The position numbers and the translations under genes were made by a program. From Nostoc paludosum FACHB-159 (GTDB lineage Bacteria; Cyanobacteriota; Cyanobacteriia; Cyanobacteriales; Nostocaceae): a stretch of 64,000 bases of DNA. Below are positions 44,452-54,231 of this stretch, one piece after another. The notes under the pieces are model-generated. The model was not told the origin of the DNA. It ran no database searches and saw nothing but the letters and a program-made list of their open reading frames with translations. Position 1 is the stretch's first letter. The number at the start of each line of letters is the position of its first letter. The stretch is from NCBI RefSeq assembly GCF_014698835.1, contig NZ_JACJTU010000017.1, forward strand, positions 1 through 64,000, in the 5' to 3' direction.

Positions 44452-45804
44452 ATGGATGTACTAAAACGTCGCATTGGTCTTGAGCAAGAGTTTTTTCTAG
44501 TAAATGAGACGGGTGAAATCAGTAATCGTGCAGATGAATTTTTACAGGCTTGCCATTTAGCCGCACAAGCACAAGGAGTGAACCCACAATACTTTGTGCC
44601 AGAGTTCGTCAAGAATATGGTGGAAATTAACACCGCACCGGCGTATAGTGCCACAGATTTAGCAAAAGAATATCTGAGAAATTTAAAACTAGCGATCGCT
44701 GTAGCCAGACAGATGGATTTAAGGCTTTATGCTCAGTCTAGCTACCCCTTACATATCATGCCAGTCATGCGCGACCAACTCAATTATCATATCCAAGCGC
44801 GGACTGTGGGTTACGATAAATTTTTACACGCTGGCAAATGTACGGGTACGCACATACATCTAGAAGTGCCAGCGGGAGTGATTGATTCTCGCGTGGTAGT
44901 GTCTTACAATTCAAATGCCGCAGAGCGAGAAGAGCTACTAAATATTTATAATTTAGCTACAGCCTTCGACTCAGCATTAATTTGCTTAACGCGATCGTGT
45001 CCGTTTTATGAAGGACGAGCGATCGGACTAGCCATGCACACAATTCGTTATCGTGGTAGCGAAACCTTTGACTGGGAAGGAGTTTACACTCATTTGCAGC
45101 CTGTTGGTGGACTGATGCCTTATGCCGACAGTATTGAAAGTTTAGTTGAACAGCAATTCGCTCGTTATTATGCTTGGTTGCAAGCAATGGACAAAGCGGG
45201 AGTTGAGCGTCATCTTTTCAAAAAAGCGGGAGGAAGCTTACTTAAATCAGCTTGGAACCCAATTCGACTTAACAAACTTGGCACAGTAGAAATTAGATGT
45301 ATAGATAGCAACTTTCCCTCAGTAATAATTTCTGTAATCGCACTTTTAGAAAAAGCTGCTCGGCGCGTCAGAACAGAACAACTAAAAGTCATGCCAAATA
45401 AAGAAGTTGATACATTTCATCTAAGTGGAAATCATCTTTGGGTGCCAGATTTTGAGTATTTAAATGGCCAATTACTGTATGCTGCGGCTACAGAGGGAGT
45501 TAAGCATCCGAAAGTCAAAGCTTACGTAGATTCTGTTTTAGACTTTGCCATTACAGAAGGTGGCGAAGGAGCAAAATATTTAACAAAATTGAGAGCAGAA
45601 CTAGAGCAATATCAAAGTATCGAAGCGAAAATTCTGGAAGAATTTACCCCTGCAACTGCGGAACTTTCACGAGATCAAGGCTTGCGTTTAGTGCGGGAGT
45701 GCTGCGACAAATTAGAAGCGCAGGTGTCATATTTAGACGGCGAACATCCTTTAATAGCGTTAGATGAACTCGCAGTTACGAGCAATGAGTCTGCCTGTTT
45801 TTAA
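44452..45804 (+). CDS. GCS2-family carboxylate-amine ligase (glutamate-cysteine ligase-like)
   Basis: Protein of 450 residues. The N-terminal IGLEQEFFLV (metal-binding Glu pair), the FVKNMVEINT block, KCTGTHIHLEV, and GTVEIRCIDSNFPS near the middle match the GCS2/YbdK family, which joins an amino group to glutamate or a similar acid with ATP. Whether it makes gamma-glutamylcysteine or another gamma-glutamyl compound cannot be decided; it differs from the dedicated cyanobacterial GshA as I remember it. The gene stop overlaps the edge of a MITE-like element. It appears monocistronic. Confidence 0.8.
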   Translation: MDVLKRRIGLEQEFFLVNETGEISNRADEFLQACHLAAQAQGVNPQYFVPEFVKNMVEINTAPAYSATDLAKEYLRNLKLAIAVARQMDLRLYAQSSYPLHIMPVMRDQLNYHIQARTVGYDKFLHAGKCTGTHIHLEVPAGVIDSRVVVSYNSNAAEREELLNIYNLATAFDSALICLTRSCPFYEGRAIGLAMHTIRYRGSETFDWEGVYTHLQPVGGLMPYADSIESLVEQQFARYYAWLQAMDKAGVERHLFKKAGGSLLKSAWNPIRLNKLGTVEIRCIDSNFPSVIISVIALLEKAARRVRTEQLKVMPNKEVDTFHLSGNHLWVPDFEYLNGQLLYAAATEGVKHPKVKAYVDSVLDFAITEGGEGAKYLTKLRAELEQYQSIEAKILEEFTPATAELSRDQGLRLVRECCDKLEAQVSYLDGEHPLIALDELAVTSNESACF

Positions 45805-45916
45805 GTAAGTAAGTCGGTGTGAAAAAATCAAACTATGTTAATAAAGGTTAATTTAGCTCAAACCCTCTTTCCTCCTGCCTTATCCTGACGATAAATATTC
45901 ACAACCACCTACTTAC
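45803..45916. mobile_element. MITE-like element, AAGTAAGT-ended family
   Basis: Left end AAGTAAGTAAGTCGGTGTGAA and right end the complement of GTAAGTAGGTGGTTGTGAA, about 17 of 20 matching. It abuts the stop codon of the GCS2-family gene. Non-coding; related to the elements at 14.7 and 51.6 kb. Confidence 0.7.
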
Positions 45917-46064
45917 AGTGAAAGCGCTGTTATGAAGCCTTTTTCTGTGTATCTTAAATTAAAATTTACGAAATAATATTAAATACCTCTGTGGATTCAT
46001 GAAAATTTGAGGTAATTGTTTTAAACATTGAGGTGCATATTTCGGAATCAATGCGTAAGTCCTC

Positions 46065-47633
46065 ATGGCTAAAGTTGAAGAATTTGCACCCCAAAAGCTC
46101 TCTGACACAGACCTAAAACCACGCGGAAGGGTTCAATTAAGTCCTGTCAGTTGGCGAGACCAGTTTTTATACCATCTACTACCTGATAGATTCAGTGACG
46201 ATAACGAAAGTCATAGGGAACTTTTTGACCGTATCAATCCTTTAAGATTCCAGGTAAAAAACAAAGCTGACTGGATAGCAGCAAGTACAAAGTTTTTAGG
46301 TGGAACTTTCAGGGGAATTAGAAGTAAGTTGGATTACTTACAAGGATTAGGAGTGACAACATTATGGATTAACTCCCCTTGGCGACAACTTGACCTAGAA
46401 ACAGACAACAATCACAGCATTCAAAACTTTTTAGATATTGACCCCCACTTAGGAACTTGTCAAGATTTAAGAGATTTAATAGATGCCGCCCACGATCGCC
46501 GGATGTATGTCATCCTAGATGTCATCTCTAACCACAGTGGTAATGACTGGTTCTATAGAGATGAAATGATTGCAAATCTGGCAAGAGTTTATCAGTACTG
46601 GATTGCTCTTGTTGACTGCGATGGGTTTTGCATCAAGACAACCGAGCGCATTCCTCCTCAAAATGCCCGCAAATTCTGTACTGCTATTCGTGAATATGCT
46701 CAATCTATCGGCAAGGACAACTTTTTGCTGACTGGAAAGATAAATTCCGATAACATGGCAGATGCTTACTTAGATATTTTCGGTTGTAACCTCAGTGCTG
46801 TACTCGACATCGCCAGCGCTCCTGATACTTTAACCTCAATGGCTAAGGGTTTAGCAGACCCTTGTGTATTTTTCGATTTGTACAGCGAAAGTCATCTTGC
46901 AGGGCAATGTCGTCAAGATGGTTTGTATCATGTTTCTATTTTGGATGATGATATATCATCCGCTAATTGTAAGCAGCGATTTGCTGTCCATAGCGATGTT
47001 CCCAACCTTTATGAGCAGGTTGCTAACGTTGTTGGCGTGCAATTAACCATGCCAGGAATTCCTGCTATTTATTACGGAACAGAACAGGCTTTTGATGGCA
47101 ATGTAGATAATCTTGAAGACACGCAGTTTGCAACATATAAATGTAGCCGTGAAGCCATGTTTGGTGGTGATTTTGGCGCGTTTCAAACAGCAGGCTGTCA
47201 TTTCTTCAATCCAGATCATCCCACTTATTTAAGAATTGCAGCGATCGCTCGCCTCCGCAACCAACACGATAAAATTGGCAAAGCTTTACGTCGAGGACAT
47301 CACATCCTACGGGAAACATCGTTTTGTAATTATCCGTTCTCGATTCCTCAACAAGGAGAATTAGTTGCTTGGTCACAAATTCTGTTTGATACAGAGGTGT
47401 TGATGGTACTGAACACCCACGCCTTAGAAAATCGCGGTGCTGAAGTGACAGTCGATGCTGCTATGCATCCTCCCGATTCAACCATGACTTATTTATACAA
47501 GAGCGATTGGAGCGATAAACAATTACGCTATCCGCCAGATAGACAAACTGTCACTGTGCAACATTATCACGATCGTGGTAGGGCTTCTGTACGGATTGAT
47601 TTGCCCCCCTCCTGTATGGCAATTCTAGTGTAG
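46065..47633 (+). CDS. GH13 alpha-amylase-family protein without catalytic residues
   Basis: Protein of 522 residues with a GH13 barrel: region I DVISNHSG (152-159) is normal, and the C-terminal part (GIPAIYYGTEQAFDGN) is that of an active amylase. But the nucleophile Asp of region II (normally GFRID) reads GFCIK, giving Lys191; the acid/base Glu of region III (normally GE) reads LTGKIN, giving Lys225; and region IV, normally LDDHD, reads LDDDIS. All three catalytic acids appear lost or displaced. It is therefore probably not a hydrolase, perhaps a binding or regulatory protein. The frame is long and intact, so it is not simple decay. Confidence 0.85.
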   Translation: MAKVEEFAPQKLSDTDLKPRGRVQLSPVSWRDQFLYHLLPDRFSDDNESHRELFDRINPLRFQVKNKADWIAASTKFLGGTFRGIRSKLDYLQGLGVTTLWINSPWRQLDLETDNNHSIQNFLDIDPHLGTCQDLRDLIDAAHDRRMYVILDVISNHSGNDWFYRDEMIANLARVYQYWIALVDCDGFCIKTTERIPPQNARKFCTAIREYAQSIGKDNFLLTGKINSDNMADAYLDIFGCNLSAVLDIASAPDTLTSMAKGLADPCVFFDLYSESHLAGQCRQDGLYHVSILDDDISSANCKQRFAVHSDVPNLYEQVANVVGVQLTMPGIPAIYYGTEQAFDGNVDNLEDTQFATYKCSREAMFGGDFGAFQTAGCHFFNPDHPTYLRIAAIARLRNQHDKIGKALRRGHHILRETSFCNYPFSIPQQGELVAWSQILFDTEVLMVLNTHALENRGAEVTVDAAMHPPDSTMTYLYKSDWSDKQLRYPPDRQTVTVQHYHDRGRASVRIDLPPSCMAILV

Positions 47634-47978
47634 TTAGGCAAATAAAACTACAACTCTTCGATAAGTGACTCAATCACCCTGACGGAACTGCACTACGAGT
47701 TTATGCTCATCAAGTAGTGCAGTTCCCACCAGAGTTTGCCTTGTACCCGGATTTCTCCCTCGTGAGAAATCCGGGTCAAAGAAATGGGAGTTAATGGTTA
47801 AAGTATCATCATCTCACCCTCGTAAATTGGCGAAGGTATTGTTCGATCGAGTGTTTATACTCATTTTTTAATTAATTGCCCTTTTTCGCTAAATTAGTAT
47901 AATTCTTAACTCCCAACTCCGAACCCAGTACTTTGCTATAACATTAGATTCGGCGTGTTACTGTTCAGGAGTGCCAAA
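47634..47978. other. Intergenic region with two hairpins
   Basis: Two perfect 13-bp stems: GGAACTGCACTAC (47684-47696)/complement (47714-47726), and ACCCGGATTTCTC (47745-47757)/complement (47764-47776). Together they probably end the upstream transcript; no long T-run is present. No gene is seen. Confidence 0.6.
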
Positions 47979-49151
47979 ATGTCTAAACAGCTGGGTCAAA
48001 AAATCGCACCCACACCTATATCTAATGATATTGGCGTGGTGGATTTAATTGATAGATACTTCACTGCGTACAACTCAGCACGTTTGCGCGAAATCTGCCA
48101 ACTACTCAGCCGCGATGTGCTAACAGAAGGTGTCACCGTGGGAGTTAGCCTTTCAGGTGCAATGACGCCAGCCGGATTTGGGGTTTCAGCCCTTGCACCT
48201 TTAATTCGCAACGGCTTTATTGACTGGATGATTAGTACTGGTGCAAATCTTTACCATGATATGCATTATGGTTTGGGTTTTGAACTGTTTGCTGGTAATC
48301 CGTTTTTAGATGATGTGAAACTCCGCCAACAAGGCACAATCCGGATTTATGACATTATCTTTGGCTACGATGTACTTTTGGAAACCGATGCTTTTATCCG
48401 CAAAATTCTGCAAGCAGAACCTTTCCAAAAACGTATGGGAACCGCTGAGTTTCACCATTTACTAGGCAAGTATGTCCGGGAAGTAGAAAAGCAATTGGGT
48501 GTGCAGAATTCTTGCTTGCTGGCTACAGCTTATGAATATGGCATACCGATTTATACTTCTTCACCTGGAGATAGTTCTATCGGGATGAACGTAGCAGCTT
48601 TGGCATTAGAAGGTTCGCAATTAGTATTAGACCCTTCAATTGACGTGAACGAGACAGCAGCGATCGCTTACAATGCCCGTGAAGGAGAAGGGAAAAGTGC
48701 CGCTGTCATTCTCGGTGGTGGCAGTCCCAAAAACTTTTTGCTACAAACACAACCGCAAATTCACGAAGTTTTAGGACTAGAAGAACGCGGACATGATTAC
48801 TTTGTGCAATTTACCGATGCTCGTCCAGATACAGGTGGTTTGTCTGGAGCAACCCCATCGGAAGCCGTCAGCTGGGGTAAGATTGACCCAGAAGAATTAC
48901 CTAACACAATTGTTTGTTACACGGATAGCACCATCGCTCTACCACTTGTAACAGCATACGTCCTCAACAAGTGCCAACCTCGTCCCCTAAAACGCTTGTA
49001 TGACAGACGAGAAGCCATGTTAGAGAAACTGCAAACAGATTATTTAGCAGCCAAAACCCAACCATCAGATCGAGTTCCAGCAGCCGTAGCTGAAAATGCT
49101 TCACAGCCAACAGCTACTTATCCTTGCGGTAGGTTGATTCCGAATACGTAG
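47979..49151 (+). CDS. speY: Deoxyhypusine synthase-like homospermidine synthase
   Basis: Protein of 390 residues from the ATG at 47979 (MSKQLGQKI), which has CAGGAG eight bases upstream; a frame extension from 47955 is not supported. The fold blocks of deoxyhypusine synthase are present: [10 protein letters not shown] near 59-68, [12 protein letters not shown] near 242-253 and the catalytic-Lys motif [13 protein letters not shown] (Lys301). In Anabaena a homologue (SpeY) makes homospermidine from spermidine and putrescine and is needed for normal nitrogen-fixing growth (recalled literature). The C-terminal 25 residues are variable. Confidence 0.85.
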   Translation: MSKQLGQKIAPTPISNDIGVVDLIDRYFTAYNSARLREICQLLSRDVLTEGVTVGVSLSGAMTPAGFGVSALAPLIRNGFIDWMISTGANLYHDMHYGLGFELFAGNPFLDDVKLRQQGTIRIYDIIFGYDVLLETDAFIRKILQAEPFQKRMGTAEFHHLLGKYVREVEKQLGVQNSCLLATAYEYGIPIYTSSPGDSSIGMNVAALALEGSQLVLDPSIDVNETAAIAYNAREGEGKSAAVILGGGSPKNFLLQTQPQIHEVLGLEERGHDYFVQFTDARPDTGGLSGATPSEAVSWGKIDPEELPNTIVCYTDSTIALPLVTAYVLNKCQPRPLKRLYDRREAMLEKLQTDYLAAKTQPSDRVPAAVAENASQPTATYPCGRLIPNT

Positions 49152-49300
49152 GGATTGGGGACTGGGGATTGGGGGATGAGGGAGCAGGGGAGTGTGGGGA
49201 GTGTGGGGAGTGTGGGGGGAAAGAGAATTAATGCTTCCCCATCCTCCCATTCCTCCCACACCTCCCACCCCTCCCACACTTCCTGCTTGCCCCATGCCCT
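49150..49300. repeat. Short tandem repeat run
   Basis: Blocks of GGGGACT/GGGGATT, AGTGTGGGG and their inverses fill the whole gap between the convergent speY and PAS-sensor genes. The run supplies the stop codon of the sensor gene. Confidence 0.8.
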
Positions 49301-51044
49301 ATTCGCTTTTTTCTGCTGCTAATTGCTGGGTAACATTGCGAAAAATCCCATGAGTAGCGACTGGATGACCTTCAATAAATTTAGCGTTAATGTTACCTTC
49401 TAAAAATATCGTCTCACGGTTTTTGGTAATAAATGCGGCTTTGATTTGCTCTTGTTTTTCTCCACAAAGCACGCGATAAAACTTTTGCCAACAGTATTGT
49501 CTAAAGTCTGAATGTATAATATCAAAGACATTCAAAGAAGCAATTTCAGCTTCGCTATATCCAAAAGCTTCTCGCCATGCGCGATTCACATATAAAAAAC
49601 GACCATAGGCATTTACAGCTTGAATCAAATCATTAGCATTTTCAAATAAATCTCGATATCGTTGTTCGCTTTCAACAAGAGCGATTTCTGCTTGCTTGCG
49701 TTTGATAAACTGGGCGATTTGGCTACCAATAGAACCTACCATTTCCAACAGTTCTGTATCTTTTGGTTGAATGTCTCGGTTAAAGAAAACCATCACCCCT
49801 AAGATTTCATTATCGTCTAAGATGGGGAAACCAAAAGCCGCGTGTAATCCAGCTTCAGCAGCAGGTTGCGATCGCCTTGTGTCTCCATCTTGTGTGATAT
49901 CCTCAGTCCACAGGGGCGATCGTTGAATCCAAATTTCACCAGGTAACCCAACACCAGGAGTATATGTAGTTTGCCACGTAACTGCTTTAAACTCTCTGCC
50001 AGAAACTACTCGACTTGACCAAATTTCTACACATCTTAATACTGCATTGACGCTATGTCTTTTGACTGAAGTACCGATATATTGGCTTGGTGTCCAAAGT
50101 TCGCCTAAATCCCATCCCAGGTTTTGACAAATCGACCGCAAAATTTCCGGAATTACCTGCTTTATACTCTGTGATTCTGATAATATGCGAGTGATAGCAT
50201 ACTGGGCACTTGTACGCTGTTCCCGGCGCTGTCGAGCAGTAATGTCTCGACCGATAAAAACAATATCTTCTAGACTTTCTGTTCCTTTGGAAATCACCGA
50301 ACAAGAAAAAGCAATTAACCGCTTTTCTAGGTTTTTGGTTCTACAAACTACCTCTAAATTCTGAAAACTTTGCTTAGCAGCAAAATGCTGATAAATTGCT
50401 TTGATTACTACTTGGTCGTCAATTATTAATGAAATAGGTTGATTAATTAATTCTTCTTGATTAAAACCAAATAATTCTTCAGCAGCATGATTGAATTTGA
50501 TAATTTTTCCCAATTTATTAGTTACTAAAAAAGCATCTGCCATTGAAGCGATTACTTGTTCCATGTAACTTTTACAAGTTATTAAAGCACTGGATAGCAA
50601 ATTTGCTTCATTCGTTTGCTGTGCCAACTTTTGTTTTAAAACAATTTTGTCAGTAACATCCTCAATCAGCACAATTAATTTATTTTCAAGTTTTTCATGT
50701 TGTTCGCCGATAATATATATATCTATATATAAATGAGATTGTTGTTTTGAAGTTCGTCTCACCCCTTGTAATTCAAACAGTTCTTGCTTGCCGTACAAAA
50801 TAGCTTTTAAAATATCCTCAAGTCCAATCAATTCAGGAAAGCTTAGCCGGATATCTTTACCCCGTGTCACCTCCTCAGGGCGATGTGCAAACCGTTGCAC
50901 TTGCTCGGATGTATCTATAATGCAAAAATTATCATCCAATTCCAAGCGTTCAAATTTATGTGGAAAAGAAGGTTTATTTAAAATCCGGTCTAATACTTGG
51001 TCTTTCATTGTGGTGTGAGAACAGGCTTGAGGCTGATCTTGCAA
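49299..51044 (-). CDS. PAS/GAF sensor protein, apparently without output domain
   Basis: Protein of 581 residues. A PAS-like N-terminal region (about 25-140), a coiled linker, PAS (about 165-290; VTNKLGKIIKFNHAAEELFGF), GAF (about 290-445; LGWDLGELW, GVGLPGEIW, FPILDDNEILGVMVFF) and a final PAS (about 460-575; NDLIQAVNAYGRFLYVNRAW) are visible. It ends QLAAEKSE-stop just after the last PAS, where related proteins continue into a kinase, cyclase or GGDEF domain. The stop lies in a tandem-repeat run, so the output domain was probably cut off. The ATG of the 13th codon (MKDQVLDR) is an alternative start. Confidence 0.8.
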   Translation of the reverse strand: MQDQPQACSHTTMKDQVLDRILNKPSFPHKFERLELDDNFCIIDTSEQVQRFAHRPEEVTRGKDIRLSFPELIGLEDILKAILYGKQELFELQGVRRTSKQQSHLYIDIYIIGEQHEKLENKLIVLIEDVTDKIVLKQKLAQQTNEANLLSSALITCKSYMEQVIASMADAFLVTNKLGKIIKFNHAAEELFGFNQEELINQPISLIIDDQVVIKAIYQHFAAKQSFQNLEVVCRTKNLEKRLIAFSCSVISKGTESLEDIVFIGRDITARQRREQRTSAQYAITRILSESQSIKQVIPEILRSICQNLGWDLGELWTPSQYIGTSVKRHSVNAVLRCVEIWSSRVVSGREFKAVTWQTTYTPGVGLPGEIWIQRSPLWTEDITQDGDTRRSQPAAEAGLHAAFGFPILDDNEILGVMVFFNRDIQPKDTELLEMVGSIGSQIAQFIKRKQAEIALVESEQRYRDLFENANDLIQAVNAYGRFLYVNRAWREAFGYSEAEIASLNVFDIIHSDFRQYCWQKFYRVLCGEKQEQIKAAFITKNRETIFLEGNINAKFIEGHPVATHGIFRNVTQQLAAEKSE

Positions 51045-51929
51045 AATGATGGGTTAGAGGAAAGAGAAGATGTCAGAACTACAAATTCAGTATTTTCTAA
51101 GTCAGAATTAAGAAGGCTTTAGGGTCAAAGCTTAATAATTTCAAGAAAATCAGTAAGCTATATAACCATTAATGTTCTAAATGTTCTGCATTTTGACCAC
51201 TGACCGGATCAACAGAAACTTCTCTGGCTTTGCTCCTGAACCCTGGCTAGAAGATTTCAGGAAAGAGAAACAAAAAATTTCAGCTATTGCTATGTGAAAC
51301 TATCATCTCATCAACAATTAATGGCTCAGGAATCAGAAATAACAATTAATAATTCAGCATCACTGATAATTCTTTAATTATTCTTTCAAACCTTTGAACA
51401 ACATACAAGCCTGTCGAGGCAGAATTTACAGAAGCTGGTAATACTCAGTTTTTTTACTGAAATTTATATTAGTTGATTAAGTGTACTATATTTTTATTAC
51501 CAACTCCGTGTGGTTACTTGAAAACGACTTTTAGCAATCCTTCGAGTCAGGCGATCGCAATTGAGTAAGTAAGTTGGTATTAATAAGTATCGTTGGCAAT
51601 AGGCAATAGGCAATAATAAGGGTTTTAGCCTAATTTATTTTTCTGAACATTGTTTGATTTAATTGTGTCTACTTACTTAACTGATAGTAAATAGACTTTA
51701 CATTGATGGTTTGTGCCTTTTGGAGTATTGACAATAAAATATGAATCTGCATCTATCAAAACTTGTTCTCCCAAATTCCCAAATATTTAACTTTAATCCT
51801 AGCAATGCCTTTTGATTATTGACTGTTGAGTGTTGACTGAGGAGTTATTTCCCTTGTCTGTCTCATCCCCCTCTCCGTAATAGTTCAAACTAGGTCAAAA
51901 TTGAAATAAACGCGATCGCACTTACCAAA
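51045..51929. other. Intergenic region with a MITE-like element
   Basis: A stretch of 885 bp without a recognisable gene. It contains the element at 51564-51678; the rest is A/T-rich with no clear signal. Confidence 0.4.
51564..51678. mobile_element. MITE-like element, AAGTAAGT-ended family
   Basis: Left end GTAAGTAAGTTGGTATTAAT; right end complement of AAGTAAGTAGACACAATTAA. The interior holds GGCAATAGGCAATA repeats. Related by its ends to the elements at 14.7 and 45.8 kb. Confidence 0.6.
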
Positions 51930-52289
51930 ATGCAGATTACCCAAAGTCTTCATACAGCAATTCTCGTCACTGACTTAGAACGCTCTGAACACTTTTATGG
52001 CACAGTATTGGGATTAACCAAAATAGATCGTTCTCTAAAATACGCTGGCGCATGGTATGAAGTCGGCAACTATCAAATTCACCTCATAGTTGCACCGACT
52101 GTCCCCACCGAAAACCAAAACGAAAAATGGGGACGTAACCCCCACTTCGCCTTCTCGGTTGCTGACTTGGAGGCTGCAAAACAAGAGTTGCTCGACCGCA
52201 ATTATCCCATCCAACCCAGCGCCTCAGGCCGCCCCGCCCTGTTTACTCAAGATCCTGATGGGAATATTGTTGAGTTGAGTCAGCAGTGA
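51930..52289 (+). CDS. VOC family (glyoxalase/dioxygenase-fold) protein
   Basis: Protein of 119 residues, one paired beta-alpha-beta3 VOC fold. Metal-ligand positions seem kept: His8 in QSLHTAILVT, His near 51 (YQIHLIV), His in NPHFAFSV (near 71) and Glu in GNIVELSQQ near the C-terminus. VOC proteins include glyoxalase I, extradiol dioxygenases and resistance proteins; the reaction is not predictable. Start supported only by context. A repeat run separates it from the recombinase-like gene. Confidence 0.88.
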   Translation: MQITQSLHTAILVTDLERSEHFYGTVLGLTKIDRSLKYAGAWYEVGNYQIHLIVAPTVPTENQNEKWGRNPHFAFSVADLEAAKQELLDRNYPIQPSASGRPALFTQDPDGNIVELSQQ

Positions 52290-52380
52290 GGAGATGGGAA
52301 GCAGGGGAGGCAGGGGAAGCAGGGGAGGCAGGGGAGGATAACTAATAACTAATGACAGATGACCAATGACTAATGACTAA
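52290..52380. repeat. Tandem repeats (GCAGGGGAGG and ACTAATGAC types)
   Basis: Direct repeats of GGCAGGGGA-type and ATGACTAATGAC-type units fill the gap between the VOC and recombinase genes. Confidence 0.7.
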
Positions 52381-53673
52381 ATGAAAATCATTGCCTATTC
52401 TTACACCGATCCTCTACTAGAATCTTTCCCCGATGAAAGCAGCTGGGGATGGGAAGTAGATCGAGTTTATCAAGATTTGGGCAAGCGAGAGCAACTACAA
52501 CAATTACTCACAGATTGCCAAACTGAAGGCGCGGATTATCTGCTGATTCGTCGCTTGGAAGAATTAGGCGATACTCTAGAACAAGTAAGCGATCGCCTCA
52601 ATGAACTCGAAGCGATGGGAGTAGCGGTAATTGCCACAGAACAACCCTACACCTCAGAAAATTCTCCTCTTGGCGCTGACTTGCTGACTTTACTACACGC
52701 AATCCAAAGCGAACAACGCAGTCGTCGCATCCGTCAAGGACACGCCCGTAATCGTCTTGACGCTGCACCACCACCCGGTAAAGTTCCCTACGGCTATCGC
52801 AGAGGTAAGGGAAAATATACCATTGACCGCAGTACTTCACCAGTGGTCAAGGATTTTTTTGACCATTTTTTACTCTATGGTTCCTTACGAGGTTCAGTCC
52901 GCTACTTGGCGAAGAAATACGGTAAGAAAATTTCTGTTACCACTGGACGCCGTTGGTTAACTAATCCAGTTTATCGTGGCAATACAGCTTACCAAAATGG
53001 TGAAATTATCTCCGACACCCATATTCCCATCATTTCTAAGGAAGAAGCTGCCCAAGTTGACCGACTTTTACGCCGTAACAGCCGTTTACCATCCCGCACT
53101 GCTAGTGCGCCACGTTCTTTAGCTGGGTTGGTTGTCTGTAGCGAATGTAGATCGCATCTGACGGTTACCCGTGTCACCCAACGCAAGCAAGATCGAGAAT
53201 ATCTGTATTTACGTTGTCTTAGCTGTCCCCGACGCCCTAAGTGTCCGGCTATTCCTTATCAGGAAGTTTTAGAACAGACAATTGAAACCGTTTGCCGCGA
53301 CTTACCTTTAGCTGTAGCGGGAATGAATTTTCCGCAATTGGATGCTGTTAAAAATAGTTTAGGTGAAGCGATCGCTCGTCAGCAAGAAATACTCGCTCAG
53401 TTACCCGCTTTAATTGAAAGTGGAATTTTAGATACCGAAACAGCAAAATTAAGGGCTTATAAACTCCGCACAGAAATTTCTGCACTCGAAGCCAACTTGG
53501 CAATTCTCCCCCCCGTTAATTTGCGTTCTGTCGCTGTTGCTGTTTCGATTCCGCAATTCTGGTTAGATTTGTCAGAAACAGAAAGACGATTTTACTTTCG
53601 GGAATTCATTAAAGAAATTGAAATTGTTCGCCAAGAGCAAAAATGGCACTTGCAAGTTATTTTTATTTTTTAA
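52381..53673 (+). CDS. Divergent serine-recombinase-family protein
   Basis: Protein of 430 residues. Central Recombinase domain with PPPGKVPYGYRRG (about 130-142), the TTGRRWLTNPVYRGNTAYQNGEII block, a Cys-rich zinc ribbon (CSECRS...CLSCPRRPKC, about 251-285) and a C-terminal coiled coil are those of large serine recombinases. The N-terminal resolvase domain is diverged: the usual YxRVS motif reads YSYTDP, and the usual DRLSR motif reads LEELGD, so the catalytic Ser and several Arg seem missing. It could be a DNA-binding factor. Excision of developmental elements (as by XisF) is not indicated by any flanking site. Confidence 0.75.
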   Translation: MKIIAYSYTDPLLESFPDESSWGWEVDRVYQDLGKREQLQQLLTDCQTEGADYLLIRRLEELGDTLEQVSDRLNELEAMGVAVIATEQPYTSENSPLGADLLTLLHAIQSEQRSRRIRQGHARNRLDAAPPPGKVPYGYRRGKGKYTIDRSTSPVVKDFFDHFLLYGSLRGSVRYLAKKYGKKISVTTGRRWLTNPVYRGNTAYQNGEIISDTHIPIISKEEAAQVDRLLRRNSRLPSRTASAPRSLAGLVVCSECRSHLTVTRVTQRKQDREYLYLRCLSCPRRPKCPAIPYQEVLEQTIETVCRDLPLAVAGMNFPQLDAVKNSLGEAIARQQEILAQLPALIESGILDTETAKLRAYKLRTEISALEANLAILPPVNLRSVAVAVSIPQFWLDLSETERRFYFREFIKEIEIVRQEQKWHLQVIFIF

Positions 53674-54231
53674 GAATTCAGAATTCAGAAGTCAGGAGTT
53701 AGAATTCAGAAGTCAGGAGTACTGTAGAATTCATACAGCAGAATTCAAAATTATAATACACATCTGGTGAAATTAAATATGCGTTACCCATAACCCTTGT
53801 AGAGACGTAGCACTGCTACGTCTCTACATTGTTTTTCTCTTTGAGACATAGATAACGCACCAACTAAAGGTTTTGGTGTATTACTTTCGGCGATCGCACA
53901 ACTCTTGATTCTGAATTCTACTATGTAATCTTCTCATACTAGTAGTAACAAAAAACTGAATAAAATATTAGACAATGTAGATTTATTTACAGGATATACC
54001 AAAATAATAAAGCCAATTTTTATACGTCTTATTTTTATCATTTATCTATAAAAATGATCGTTAAATAATTCAGATAATTTTCCCGGAAAAATAGTACTAA
54101 TTAAAGAAAGTTGAGTTAACCTTGGAAACTAGCAATAGTTAAGAACAGACGTTGTTACTGGGTGACAACATTGGAGATTCGCTTTGGTCTCTATGTAATC
54201 AAACCAGCAAGTAAAATGATTACCAGAGAAT
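53674..54231. other. Intergenic region with repeats
   Basis: GAATTCAGAAGTCAGGAG copies (about 53690-53725) and the palindrome TGTAGAGACGTAGCA... (53798-53828) are the only structure. No gene is seen. Confidence 0.5.

Noticed and set aside
46043-46058. A second copy of the MITE ended by GCGTAAGTCCT
   Set aside because: Only one end (TGCGTAAGTCCT) is present just before the GH13 gene; no matching inverted end was found nearby, so it could be chance or a remnant.
52381-53673. XisF-type excisase of a developmental DNA element
   Set aside because: The catalytic motifs look degenerate, no interrupted nif/fdx-type gene or paired recombination site was seen nearby.
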